Assembly (NCBI GenBank): GCA_002730875.1
Contig: PCBI01000018.1
Location: 129,001 to 193,000 of the forward strand
DNA length: 64,000 nt
Source of the DNA: Spirochaetaceae bacterium
Lineage (GTDB): Bacteria > Spirochaetota > Leptospiria > Leptospirales > Leptonemataceae
Reading direction: 5' to 3'
Within the stretch, counting starts at the first letter, position 1, and every line of letters starts with the position of its first letter. The position numbers and the translations under genes were made by a program. The notes beneath the pieces were generated by a model. The model saw nothing but the letters and a program-made list of their open reading frames with translations, did no database searches and was not told the DNA's origin. This document shows, piece by piece, positions 26,957 through 34,655 of this stretch.

Positions 26957-27874
26957 GTGAATACATTTTGCACTGGTTGCAACTGCACTCCCCTGCAGAG
27001 GAGGCCTATCCTGGAATACATACCAATCGACTCCATCGATGAAATAGATCCTCGACGTATTTCCATTCGAGATCTCAACAAGAAATATATTGATCGGGAA
27101 GGGAACCGCTACGCTACCAGGTTCAACATCAAGACCCGGGAAGTAGAAATTGTACGGTTGGCCCGGACAATCGAAGAGGCCCGACGGCTTCAGTTAAAGA
27201 TAAAGAATGAAAAGTCAGGCATGCCCGGAAACCCGGCTGTCGGCGCTGGAAGTCCAAAGGCCAGCCCCGACTCCGGAGACACCGGGGACTCCGGAGACTA
27301 TTACCACACGCCGGAACAGATCTCCGCCCATGCCATCCTGGATAAAGACCTGTTAGACGAATGTGTCCAGGAAGTTACAAAAATCAGGGAGCGACAACAG
27401 GCTGTACTCAATGCGTTGAGAAAGCATCAAATCTTCGAGAGGGATCAGTACGACGGCTTCTCCGAACTGGCGCGCAAGATTGACACCGAATCCTGGCAGA
27501 TTGGCGAAGAAGCTATCAACTACTACAAAGAGCTGTATTCCTATCCCCGACCGGTTACGCATTATCTAAACCGCCTTGGATTGGACGATAGGCGCTGGGT
27601 GGAGTCCCTGGGAGACGAAGAGTCCAGACTGGATCTCGTAAGAAAGCTGGAGATGTACAATTCCTTTCACAAAGCCTTTCAATCCATCTATGCTGTGACT
27701 ACCGACCTGAAGGGTATGCTGGAAGAGATGCCGGACGATGCACAATCCAAACTGAATGCCAATCAGACCATGGCGCTACGGGATGCATTGCCCAGCCTGG
27801 AGATTATCCAGGAAAACTGCCTTGCCAAGATGGCTTCGCTGGACGAATGGCAGGAGCAGACGCGAACCACCTAG
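26957..27874 (+). CDS. Hypothetical charged cytoplasmic protein
   Basis: 305 residues from a GTG at 26957. No signal peptide or membrane segment. The N-terminal domain (LEYIPIDSIDEIDPRRISIR, YIDREGNRYATRFN) is followed by a Gly/Ser/Asp-rich linker (about residues 85-115) and a helical domain (ILDKDLLDECVQEVTKIRE to IIQENCLAKMASLDEWQEQ). I do not recognise the family. The start is unclear: a near-ideal AGAGGAGG (26997-27004) sits 6 bases before an in-frame CTG at 27011, directly before the region that looks conserved, so initiation may be there. It is preceded by a 266-base gap in which no gene is seen. Confidence 0.6.
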   Translation: MNTFCTGCNCTPLQRRPILEYIPIDSIDEIDPRRISIRDLNKKYIDREGNRYATRFNIKTREVEIVRLARTIEEARRLQLKIKNEKSGMPGNPAVGAGSPKASPDSGDTGDSGDYYHTPEQISAHAILDKDLLDECVQEVTKIRERQQAVLNALRKHQIFERDQYDGFSELARKIDTESWQIGEEAINYYKELYSYPRPVTHYLNRLGLDDRRWVESLGDEESRLDLVRKLEMYNSFHKAFQSIYAVTTDLKGMLEEMPDDAQSKLNANQTMALRDALPSLEIIQENCLAKMASLDEWQEQTRTT

Positions 27875-28064
27875 AAGGCGTTTCTTCTTCGGCCTGATCC
27901 CCGGTTTACGTCTCATGCAGCGTGGCTAAAACGGTCGCATCATTCGCAGGCCGGATTCGTAGTCCCTGGCGGCCTGCGCCGCGACTCCTCTATTGAACGC
28001 CTGCCTCCGGGGTGGCCTGGCCGGTGGCGCCGAATCGAGCGCCGGCACTGCAGAGATACGCGAA

Positions 28065-28664
28065 TCAGGACTTGCCCAGAATCCTTGCTTCGATTCGCTT
28101 GCATTGTTCTTCGGTGAGCGGAGCTCCGTTCTTTTGCAGATGAAACTGATCCTGGGCCCGACCGGCATTGTTAGTGCGAATCGTAGCCGTAACAATGTTA
28201 ATGTCTTCCAGATAAAAATGCCGGCTCAGGTGAATCAGAAGTCCCGTTCGGCCGGTGGTCTCAATGTAAAATCGCGTCTCTTTGCGCTCTGGATCCGTAT
28301 CGAATACAAGCTCCGGGGGCTCGTCAAAAAAAAAGGATGGGTCCGGAATGGAATGATCGTGCTGCTGTAGCAGTTTTTCCGGATCCACACGATCGGAAAT
28401 CAATGTCTCCATCAAAACGCCCAGGCTGTGGTACAGTTCGGCCCCGTCGCTTTCCTTACCTTCTACCGGCCGTAGAAAGAAGCGATCGCTGGAATACATC
28501 TCCCCTTCCTCTTCGACAGTATCCACGTCCCCGGAGTAGATATCCAGATCCAGACAGTAAATGGCTGCCGCCAGACGGTACAGTGTCCCTACTCTTACGG
28601 AGGGAGTTTTGATTTCCAAGAGTGTTTGTTCCGGTCCTACCGGTGTCCAGGAGAAGTTAATCAC
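28065..28664 (-). CDS. ACT-domain protein, coupled to the SRPBCC gene
   Basis: 199 residues from the GTG at 28664, which overlaps the upstream stop as GTGA (4 bases) and suggests translational coupling; a start at 28700 would overlap by 40 bases. The C-terminal half reads as an ACT domain of GlnD type: ETRFYIETTGRTGLLIHLSR, FYLEDINIVTATIRTNNAGR, AQDQFHLQKNG. The N-terminal half (LLEIKTPSVRVGTLYRLAAA, LDLDIYSGDVDTVEEEGE) looks like a first, weaker ACT unit. ACT domains bind amino acids or other small ligands and usually regulate an attached enzyme; here there is none, so this may be a stand-alone sensor. Function beyond this is unknown. Confidence 0.75.
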   Translation of the reverse strand: MINFSWTPVGPEQTLLEIKTPSVRVGTLYRLAAAIYCLDLDIYSGDVDTVEEEGEMYSSDRFFLRPVEGKESDGAELYHSLGVLMETLISDRVDPEKLLQQHDHSIPDPSFFFDEPPELVFDTDPERKETRFYIETTGRTGLLIHLSRHFYLEDINIVTATIRTNNAGRAQDQFHLQKNGAPLTEEQCKRIEARILGKS

Positions 28665-29539
28665 GGTTCTGCTTTGTGGGCCATAACGTCTTTGCACCAT
28701 CGACTGAACAGATCCGGATTAATCTCCGCCCCGGGAAGCCGATCGTAATTTCTGCCCACATGAATGTCCATATCCTGCTCTACCGTAAATCTGTCCGCAA
28801 AATCCTGCAGTTCGCGCCCAAGGAGCGGGTCCAGGTCACGCCAGGCCATTACCAGCTGGCCGTTTTTCAGGGCTCCAAAGATGCGAATCCCGCGAAAACG
28901 AAGTTCCATTTCGGTGCCATTTTCTTTGCAGAGCCAATCGCCCTGTCCGTCCAATTCCTGGAAAATCTTCCATAGATTCTTCGCCGCCTGCTTTTTCTCT
29001 TTCTTCGCACGGCTCTCTTCTTCGATCCGGCCGATAAAGTCTTTCAATTCGTTTAATTGAACGGTGAGAAAATCTCCGACCCGGCGATCGTCCTGCCACC
29101 ATGGCTTAAAATCCTTGCCGGCCAGAACGCATTCGAGGCCGGCCACCGCATCTTTCCAGATCTCGGCCTGCCGGTCCCTTTCTTCCTGGTCCACCCAGCC
29201 ATCATGGGATATCGTAAGTAGTATTCCTTCGCCGGTGCGCCCCCGACTTACGCCCTGGTCGGCGATTTCAAAGGTGATTACTGTAGAGGGCTTATCGTCT
29301 GGCCAATCCTTTCCGCGCCACGAGTAGCGCACCAGATGATTCTTTTCTTTGGTCACCGCCTTCATCTCCATGTCTTTTCCGTCCAGCTGAGTGACCAGGT
29401 TTCTGGACATAATGACCCGAGGAGCCCACCATTTACGCAACTCCGTCTGCGAAGTAAGAACCCGGAATACTTGAGCGGGTGTTGTCATCACCTCTAATTC
29501 ATGCTCTATAGCATCAATGTCATCTGAGTTGCGATTCAT
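28661..29539 (-). CDS. SRPBCC/AHSA1-like protein
   Basis: 292 residues. The first ~150 residues match the AHSA1/START-like fold: IEHELEVMTTPAQVFRVLTS, LRKWWAPRVIMS, YSWRGKDW, VITFEIADQG and LLTISHDGWVDQEERD. The rest (about 165-292) is a lysine-rich hinge and a second compact domain (LWKIFQELDGQGDWLCKENG, WRDLDPLLGRELQDFAD) that I do not recognise. SRPBCC folds form hydrophobic ligand pockets or act as Hsp90 co-chaperones. The stop overlaps the ACT-domain gene. The start near 29539 faces the divergent lipoprotein gene. Confidence 0.75.
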   Translation of the reverse strand: MNRNSDDIDAIEHELEVMTTPAQVFRVLTSQTELRKWWAPRVIMSRNLVTQLDGKDMEMKAVTKEKNHLVRYSWRGKDWPDDKPSTVITFEIADQGVSRGRTGEGILLTISHDGWVDQEERDRQAEIWKDAVAGLECVLAGKDFKPWWQDDRRVGDFLTVQLNELKDFIGRIEEESRAKKEKKQAAKNLWKIFQELDGQGDWLCKENGTEMELRFRGIRIFGALKNGQLVMAWRDLDPLLGRELQDFADRFTVEQDMDIHVGRNYDRLPGAEINPDLFSRWCKDVMAHKAEP

Positions 29540-29621
29540 GGCTCAATACAGATTCTCCATCCCCCCGGTGTATTTTTCAAACAGTATTTGCCAGCTGCGC
29601 TCACTGTGTTTTACTCCCGAT

Positions 29622-30578
29622 ATGCCACAGAAGTATTTGTTTCGACTCTTCGGGGGTCTGGCCGTTTCCACAATCCTGTTTTGCGGACAGGATGCACAGC
29701 AATATTCCGGCCCTGCGCACCGGTGGTCCTTCCTCCAATCCTCGCACTTCAAGGGAAAAGCGGAGATGGCCCGCTACACAGGAACAGTGCTACGCTACGG
29801 CAAGCCCAGAGAAGCGGAACTGATGCTGATCACGGTCCTGGAGCCATTCCGTCGCGAACAACTGGTGAAATCCGAGTCCGATACAGATTACTACGTAATC
29901 AAGCAGAATCAGGTGATGACCTACCAGACCGGAGTTTACCCCTATCGACAGATGAATTCGGTCTTCTGGGAACTGGAGTCCGGACGGTTTCGCAAGGCAA
30001 CCATGAGCACCCAGGAGTGGTGCGGCCAAACCTACAAGGAATTGCGAGTGAAAGGAAAGACAATGCAATTCTTCTACAGTAGCTACTGGGAGAATGAATC
30101 CAGAGGTTACGAAACTATTCGCAGACCTGGTCCCTCCTTTTCGGCCTTCCTCTACGATGAGCTACCGTTGCTAATCCGAAAGGATGACCTGAGCAATGCG
30201 GATTCCGCACGCATGTTTCCTATGCTGATGAGTTCGCGGGTCAAACAACCGGACTGGGACATTGGCAATCCGTTACGGAGACCGGAATATCGGCCGGCCC
30301 AAATGACTGTGGAAAAAGGCAAACTTACCTGGAAAGGCGAAGAGCGTGCCGTGCGCATCGTAACAGTTCTACAGGCGCCTGTAGAAACGAAGAAAGCCAC
30401 GATTCCCGAAAAGAAGGACGTCTTTTACGTCGACCTGGATTCGGAACTGCGGCCGCTGCTTCGCTGGGAAAGAAATGATGGAGGAGTACTGGAACTGCAA
30501 AGCCTGGACTACACCGACTACTGGAATCAGAACGATCCGGGAGATCGGTTGCCAGAGAAAGCGACAATTCCACAGTAG
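29622..30578 (+). CDS. Lipoprotein of unknown function
   Basis: 318 residues from the ATG at 29622, which opens a typical signal peptide QKYLFRLFGGLAVSTILFC with the lipobox Cys near residue 20; the frame is open upstream but would overlap the divergent gene. After a short spacer the mature part is beta-rich, with segments such as RYTGTVLRYGKPREAELMLI, YYVIKQNQVMTYQTGVYPYR, FFYSSYWENESRGYE and FYVDLDSELRPLLRWE. No catalytic motif is seen. Spirochaete lipoproteins are commonly outer-membrane or periplasmic. The riboflavin synthase gene starts 4 bases after its stop, so they are likely cotranscribed without an obvious functional tie. Confidence 0.8.
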   Translation: MPQKYLFRLFGGLAVSTILFCGQDAQQYSGPAHRWSFLQSSHFKGKAEMARYTGTVLRYGKPREAELMLITVLEPFRREQLVKSESDTDYYVIKQNQVMTYQTGVYPYRQMNSVFWELESGRFRKATMSTQEWCGQTYKELRVKGKTMQFFYSSYWENESRGYETIRRPGPSFSAFLYDELPLLIRKDDLSNADSARMFPMLMSSRVKQPDWDIGNPLRRPEYRPAQMTVEKGKLTWKGEERAVRIVTVLQAPVETKKATIPEKKDVFYVDLDSELRPLLRWERNDGGVLELQSLDYTDYWNQNDPGDRLPEKATIPQ

Positions 30579-30582
30579 GCCC

Positions 30583-31176
30583 ATGTTCACGGGCATAATC
30601 GAGTCGAGAGGAAAACTCCAACGTATTTCGCCTTCCGGGGGAAACCTTACTTTCCTGGTAGAGTCCACGCTGGCCGAAGAATTGAAACCCGGAGACAGCG
30701 TTTCGCATAATGGCGTCTGCCTGACTGTAGAAACGCTTCCGTCCTCGAACCAGTACACCGTAAGCGCCATACAGGAGACACTGGGCAAAACGAACCTGGG
30801 CGATCTGAAAGAAGGGGATTTCATTAACCTGGAAAGATCCCTTCGCGGCGATGGAAGAATCGACGGACACTTCGTACAGGGACATGTGGATGCCATAGGC
30901 GAAATCCTCGAGGTAACCGAATTAAGCGGAAGCCATGAGTTCTGGATCTCCTATCCGCCGGAGGAGCGGGATCTACTGGTTCCCCGAGGTAGCATTGCGC
31001 TGGACGGAATCAGCCTTACGGTGGCTGAACTCGAAGACCACCGATTCAAAGTGGCTATCATTCCTCATACGCTACAACACACCAATCTACAGCAAAGAAA
31101 AACTGGAGACCGCATCAATCTGGAATTTGATGTTCTCGGAAAATACATTCGTCGTATGGCTCAAAACAGAAGCTAA
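30583..31176 (+). CDS. ribE: Riboflavin synthase alpha subunit
   Basis: 197 residues, the standard length. The two lumazine-binding repeats are clear: repeat 1 starts MFTGIIESRGKLQRI with LKPGDSVSHNGVCLTVE; repeat 2 has DGHFVQGHVDAIGEI and LVPRGSIALDGISLTVAELE, with IIPHTLQHTNLQ at the end. The enzyme dismutates two 6,7-dimethyl-8-ribityllumazine to riboflavin. The start at 30583 matches the invariant MFTGI; the frame upstream lies inside the lipoprotein gene. No other rib gene and no FMN riboswitch are visible, so the pathway is dispersed here. Symbol ribC is also used for this enzyme. Confidence 0.97.
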   Translation: MFTGIIESRGKLQRISPSGGNLTFLVESTLAEELKPGDSVSHNGVCLTVETLPSSNQYTVSAIQETLGKTNLGDLKEGDFINLERSLRGDGRIDGHFVQGHVDAIGEILEVTELSGSHEFWISYPPEERDLLVPRGSIALDGISLTVAELEDHRFKVAIIPHTLQHTNLQQRKTGDRINLEFDVLGKYIRRMAQNRS

Positions 31177-31329
31177 CTACGATGCAGGTTAGCCGGTAGA
31201 CTCCCTCATCAGGAAAGCTACACAACAGGAAAAGTCCTACTTGCGCGAATTCCGATCTCCAGCATTTTTATGCCTGGCCTGCTTGACATTCACCCCGCGC
31301 TCCTGGCTTTCTGATTCCAGAGGCCGAAT

Positions 31330-32373
31330 ATGGCAAAACCAGAAGGGACATCGGAAGCAAAGTCCGCAAACCGGACCGAAAAAAAGAAAGGCCCGCGCCA
31401 CGATCACGGATCCCGGGATAGTCATTCGCATAGCCATTCTCACAAGGACTCCGAAGGTCAGCGAAATCATAGCCATTCGCACGCTTCCGGAGGCCATAGC
31501 CATGCGCCAATCGTTGAAGATACATCTTCGTTGCGACTCTGGCTCGGTATCATCATTAACGTGCTCTTTGCGGGCGCGGAACTGGCGGCGGGCTTCTGGA
31601 CTGATTCTCTGGCCCTTCTGGCGGATGCCGGCCATAACTTCAGCGATGTCATGGGTCTGGTGCTGGCCTTGATTGCCGTGCATCTGGGAAAACAGGCAGC
31701 CAGCGAAAGATTCACATACGGCAAAGGCCGAGCGTCCATTCAGATTTCGCTTCTCAACTCTGTTGTCCTGCTGGCGGCCGCAGGGGCCATCGCCGTCGAA
31801 GCGCTGCAAAGACTGCAGGAACCGGCCGACGTACCGGGAATGACCATCGTCTACATTGCTGCCCTGGGAGTTCTGGTAAACGGAATCTCCACCGCACTCT
31901 ACTGGCAGGATCGAAAAGAGGACTTAAATATGCGCGGGGCCTTCCTGCATATGGCCGCCGATGCGCTGGTCAGCTTGTCGGTAGTGGTGGGCGGATTGGC
32001 CATGCAATGGACCGGAGCCTATTGGATTGATCCTGCCCTGTCCATTTTGGTGGCCGGAGTGATTGTCTGGAGTACGGTTCAACTTCTCTGGAATGCATTG
32101 AAGCTTTCCCTGGATGCGGTCCCGGAAAGCATTGATCCAGGGGAGGTCCGCAACTATTTACAGGGACTGGAAGGAGTGATGGATGTGCATGATCTCCATA
32201 TATGGGCCATGAGCACCCGAAAAAGCGCGCTCAGTGTCCATCTGGTGGTAGATTCCCTGGAAAGAAGCCCGGCTCTCCTGAAAGAGATCAAAGCGAGAGT
32301 CAAAAGTGAATTCGGGATCGCTCATCCCACCGTACAAATTGAACAGAATGATGAAGATTGCCCGCAGTGCTAG
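31330..32373 (+). CDS. Cation diffusion facilitator (zinc efflux) transporter
   Basis: 347 residues. A histidine- and serine-rich N-terminus (about residues 20-60, HDHGSRDSHSHSHSHK, GGHSHAP) precedes six membrane segments. CDF metal sites are visible: ADAGHNFSDVMGL in TM2 (the HxxxD pattern) and HMAADALVSLSVVVGGLAM in TM5. The C-terminal cytoplasmic domain ends VQIEQNDEDCPQC, with a His-rich fold (MDVHDLHIWAMSTRKSALSV). It exports Zn2+, or possibly other divalent metals, by proton antiport. A TTGACA hexamer at 31283-31288 might belong to its promoter, but the -10 box is weak. AGAGG lies 7 bases before the ATG. Confidence 0.92.
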   Translation: MAKPEGTSEAKSANRTEKKKGPRHDHGSRDSHSHSHSHKDSEGQRNHSHSHASGGHSHAPIVEDTSSLRLWLGIIINVLFAGAELAAGFWTDSLALLADAGHNFSDVMGLVLALIAVHLGKQAASERFTYGKGRASIQISLLNSVVLLAAAGAIAVEALQRLQEPADVPGMTIVYIAALGVLVNGISTALYWQDRKEDLNMRGAFLHMAADALVSLSVVVGGLAMQWTGAYWIDPALSILVAGVIVWSTVQLLWNALKLSLDAVPESIDPGEVRNYLQGLEGVMDVHDLHIWAMSTRKSALSVHLVVDSLERSPALLKEIKARVKSEFGIAHPTVQIEQNDEDCPQC

Positions 32374-32547
32374 GGAAGCGCTGCCAGGGAAGATGTTTTC
32401 CAACGTTCAAAACGCTGCCCAGCGTTAGTACGGATGTGCCCGAGGCCCGCGAAGACTTTCTCGTCCAGAGAGGGCCCGCGAAAGCTTTGCCTCCCGAAGC
32501 GGATCGGCGCATAGCCGGAGAAGCAGCGCGAAGAGCGCCGGAAGGGC

Positions 32548-32739
32548 TTACACAGGTACTGCTTCGTTCAGATGCTTGCGAATAGCGCTGCGAATCACGT
32601 AAGTCAGATTGTGGCCGCAAGAAGGGCAGAGAATCGGTATTTCCATATGCACCGGCTGAAGCATCATCGGCAGATGATAATGGCAGGCGCTGCATTCAAT
32701 CTCTGCACGAAATGAAATGAAGTTTGCTGAATCTTCCAC
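32548..32739 (-). CDS. Small zinc-ribbon protein
   Basis: 63 residues starting with GTG, preceded by an AGAGGGG ribosome site 4 bases away. Two CxxC knuckles, IECSACHYHLP and PILCPSCGHNLTYVI, about 20 residues apart, predict a single zinc ribbon. The C-terminal helix (IRSAIRKHLNEAVPV) is amphipathic. No further similarity is recognised; such small ribbons often contact nucleic acid or another protein. It is transcribed towards the CDF gene (convergent), which may be chance. Confidence 0.7.
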   Translation of the reverse strand: MEDSANFISFRAEIECSACHYHLPMMLQPVHMEIPILCPSCGHNLTYVIRSAIRKHLNEAVPV

Positions 32740-32831
32740 CGTACCCCTCTGTGGCGTACATCGGAGAAGGGCAAATTTACTTTAGCAGAATAGAAAAGGT
32801 CCGGACCAGAAAAATCTGGCCAAGGCTCAAG

Positions 32832-33029
32832 TCAGGCCGGCGCCTTCAGTTCTTTGCCGTTTTCGTCTCTGGCCACAAAACGGTCCGTGGTATCCGGTTC
32901 GGACTGACGGAGTCTTTCGTTCAGGTTACGAACCTTTTCCAGAGCCCTTTCCTTGTTGGCTGTGGCGCCCATATTGGTGAGCTGAAAACTCTCGCCACCC
33001 GGGCTCACTCGCCAGATCGTATAACTCAT
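32832..33029 (-). CDS. Small hypothetical protein downstream of the GHMP kinase
   Basis: 65 residues from the ATG at 33029, opening SYTIWRVSPGGESFQLTN and ending in a charged tail (ERALEKVRNLNERLRQSEPD, RFVARDENGKELKAPA). A TTG at 33077 overlaps the kinase stop and would add 16 residues by coupled translation; both starts lack a clear ribosome site. No family is recognised. The same strand and immediate position after the kinase suggest a common transcript. Confidence 0.5.
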   Translation of the reverse strand: MSYTIWRVSPGGESFQLTNMGATANKERALEKVRNLNERLRQSEPDTTDRFVARDENGKELKAPA

Positions 33030-33073
33030 GGGCGGGCAAACTATTCTCGGGCCTTTGGACGGCAACTCCAAAT

Positions 33074-34162
33074 TCAAGATTCTATGCGCGCTCCAGGTTC
33101 GCTGTGTACCGGGAAATACCTGAGATCACGCTTCTGCAAGTAGGCCTCGAGTCGATTCGGATCCGAGCCCTGAACACAGAAAAAAGTACCGCCCCCTCCG
33201 GAGCCATTGATCTTCCCTCCCGGGGAGCCTTCGCCTCGGAGGGCGCCCAGGTGAGCATCTATCTTCAAAGTGGAAATCCCTACAGTACCGGCCAGGATCT
33301 CGTGCTCTTCGCGAAATAAAGCTCCCAGGACTCCGGGCTCTACCGGGCCATGCCGAAGCAATCGCAGCGCATCCTGACACAGATCCCGGTTACGAATCTG
33401 GTTTCGCACATGCATTCGGGCACGGTCATCTTTAAGTCTTCCGCCAAATAGGTCAAAGTAGGTGAGTGTGCTGGATTCCAGCGAAAAATTCGGAATACTA
33501 TCCACAGCATCCTTTACGTACTTTCGGGCCGTATCGCCTGCCCTGGATAAGACGCCCTGAGTATCCTTGGGATCCCCGGAATCCACCAGCAAGATTTCTC
33601 CTGGAGGATACGGCAACTCTTCTACACCGTAGGGCAAATCGCCGGAGTCCGGATATACATGCAATAAACCGCCAATATAGCATGTGTACTGATCCATCAT
33701 GCCGCCTGCGCCCTGAAACAGTTCTTTTTCTCCCCTGTACACCAGTTGCGCACAGAGTACTGGATCATTGATGTATTTTTCTTTTTCCGGATGCTCGCCG
33801 ATTTCCAGAAGCAGGCGCAACCAGGCGGCGGACATGGCCGAGGAACTGGAACAACCGGCGCGCACCGGTATTTTGGACTCGAAAGTGAACTCGCCGCCGG
33901 AAGGAAGAGTAAAGCCCTCATCCATCAGTACCCGGGCAATACCCCAGCAGTAGTCATCGCCCACAGGATCAACATGCAAATCCAGAGATCTTTCCTTTTC
34001 TGCCAGATCCGGAGTTCTAATCCTGTACGGACCGGCAGGCGCCGGATTGTATTGGATATAGAAGCGCAGGTCTACTGCCATGGCAATTACGGGTAGACCC
34101 AGATAGTCCTGATGTTCCCCGAATAAACATATTCTTCCGGGGGCGCTGGAAATAACCTGCAT
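33074..34162 (-). CDS. Galactokinase-type GHMP kinase
   Basis: 362 residues from the ATG at 34162 (QVISSAPGRICLFGEHQDYL); upstream reading would cross the divergent csoR promoter. GHMP motif 1 with the galactokinase signature is GRICLFGEHQDYLG; motif 2 is the P-loop PVRAGCSSSSAMSAAWL; the catalytic Asp lies in AGGMMDQYTCYIGG; motif 3 is KINGSGGGGTFFCV. Family members phosphorylate sugars such as galactose at C1. The GEH-x-DY and GMMDQ forms favour galactokinase over mevalonate or homoserine kinase, but a related sugar kinase remains possible. No Leloir partner (galT, galE) is visible. Divergent from csoR with 86 bases between starts. Confidence 0.83.
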   Translation of the reverse strand: MQVISSAPGRICLFGEHQDYLGLPVIAMAVDLRFYIQYNPAPAGPYRIRTPDLAEKERSLDLHVDPVGDDYCWGIARVLMDEGFTLPSGGEFTFESKIPVRAGCSSSSAMSAAWLRLLLEIGEHPEKEKYINDPVLCAQLVYRGEKELFQGAGGMMDQYTCYIGGLLHVYPDSGDLPYGVEELPYPPGEILLVDSGDPKDTQGVLSRAGDTARKYVKDAVDSIPNFSLESSTLTYFDLFGGRLKDDRARMHVRNQIRNRDLCQDALRLLRHGPVEPGVLGALFREEHEILAGTVGISTLKIDAHLGALRGEGSPGGKINGSGGGGTFFCVQGSDPNRLEAYLQKRDLRYFPVHSEPGARIES

Positions 34163-34248
34163 GGACGACCAGCCTGACTTTGTGTTTCCTGAATTAAAGC
34201 CATTTTCGATGCTGTTATTATGCCGGAAATGAACTCGAAGGAGAAACC

Positions 34249-34566
34249 ATGAAAGCCAAGACCTCCACCAAAAAGGCATCCCAGCGAAAGGGCAACGGAA
34301 CCGAGCCCCCTCCCGAAAAGGAAGCCTATGTAAGAAGAGCCAGGCGCATTGAGGGTCAGGTTCAGGCCATTTCACGAATGATTGAAGAGGAAAGATATTG
34401 CGTTGATATATTGATGCAGATCCGAGCCGCTCGATCGGCTCTCAAGTCTCTGTCTATTGAGCTGCTGGAGAGCCATACCAACCATTGCGTTCGTGAAGCG
34501 TTCGAATCCAACAACGGCGAGAAAACCATTCAAGAGCTGTTGGAAGTTTTTAAGACTTATTCCTAG
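34249..34566 (+). CDS. csoR: CsoR-family copper-sensing repressor
   Basis: 105 residues. The CsoR/RcnR fold is clear: RRARRIEGQVQAISRMIEEE, then YCVDILMQIRAARSALKSL and ELLESHTNHCVREAF. The spacing of Cys, His and Cys (His 25 residues after the first Cys, second Cys 4 later) matches the Cu(I) triad of CsoR, not the two-Cys pattern of CstR. The basic, disordered N-tail is unusually long. GAAGGAG lies 5 bases before the ATG. It precedes copA by 89 bases, with a pseudo-palindromic operator candidate between. CsoR releases DNA on binding copper. Confidence 0.93.
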   Translation: MKAKTSTKKASQRKGNGTEPPPEKEAYVRRARRIEGQVQAISRMIEEERYCVDILMQIRAARSALKSLSIELLESHTNHCVREAFESNNGEKTIQELLEVFKTYS

Positions 34567-34595
34567 AGCACCTGCCGGATCCCAATTCTCCGTAG

Positions 34596-34612
34596 GTACC
34601 CTGCCCTGGTAT
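34596..34612 (+). promoter_or_regulatory. Candidate CsoR operator upstream of copA
   Basis: GTACCCTGCCCTGGTAT: TACC and GGTA arms with a 7-base spacer, 43 bases before the copA ATG. It matches the site upstream of the SQR-like gene (37007-37023) at 12 of 17 bases, with both arms identical. GC-rich sites bounded by TACC/GGTA are typical for CsoR-family proteins. Confidence 0.6.
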
Positions 34613-34655
34613 TGGGTGGGGTTTGCGTTTTGCTGCAGATTGCTATTATGGTACT

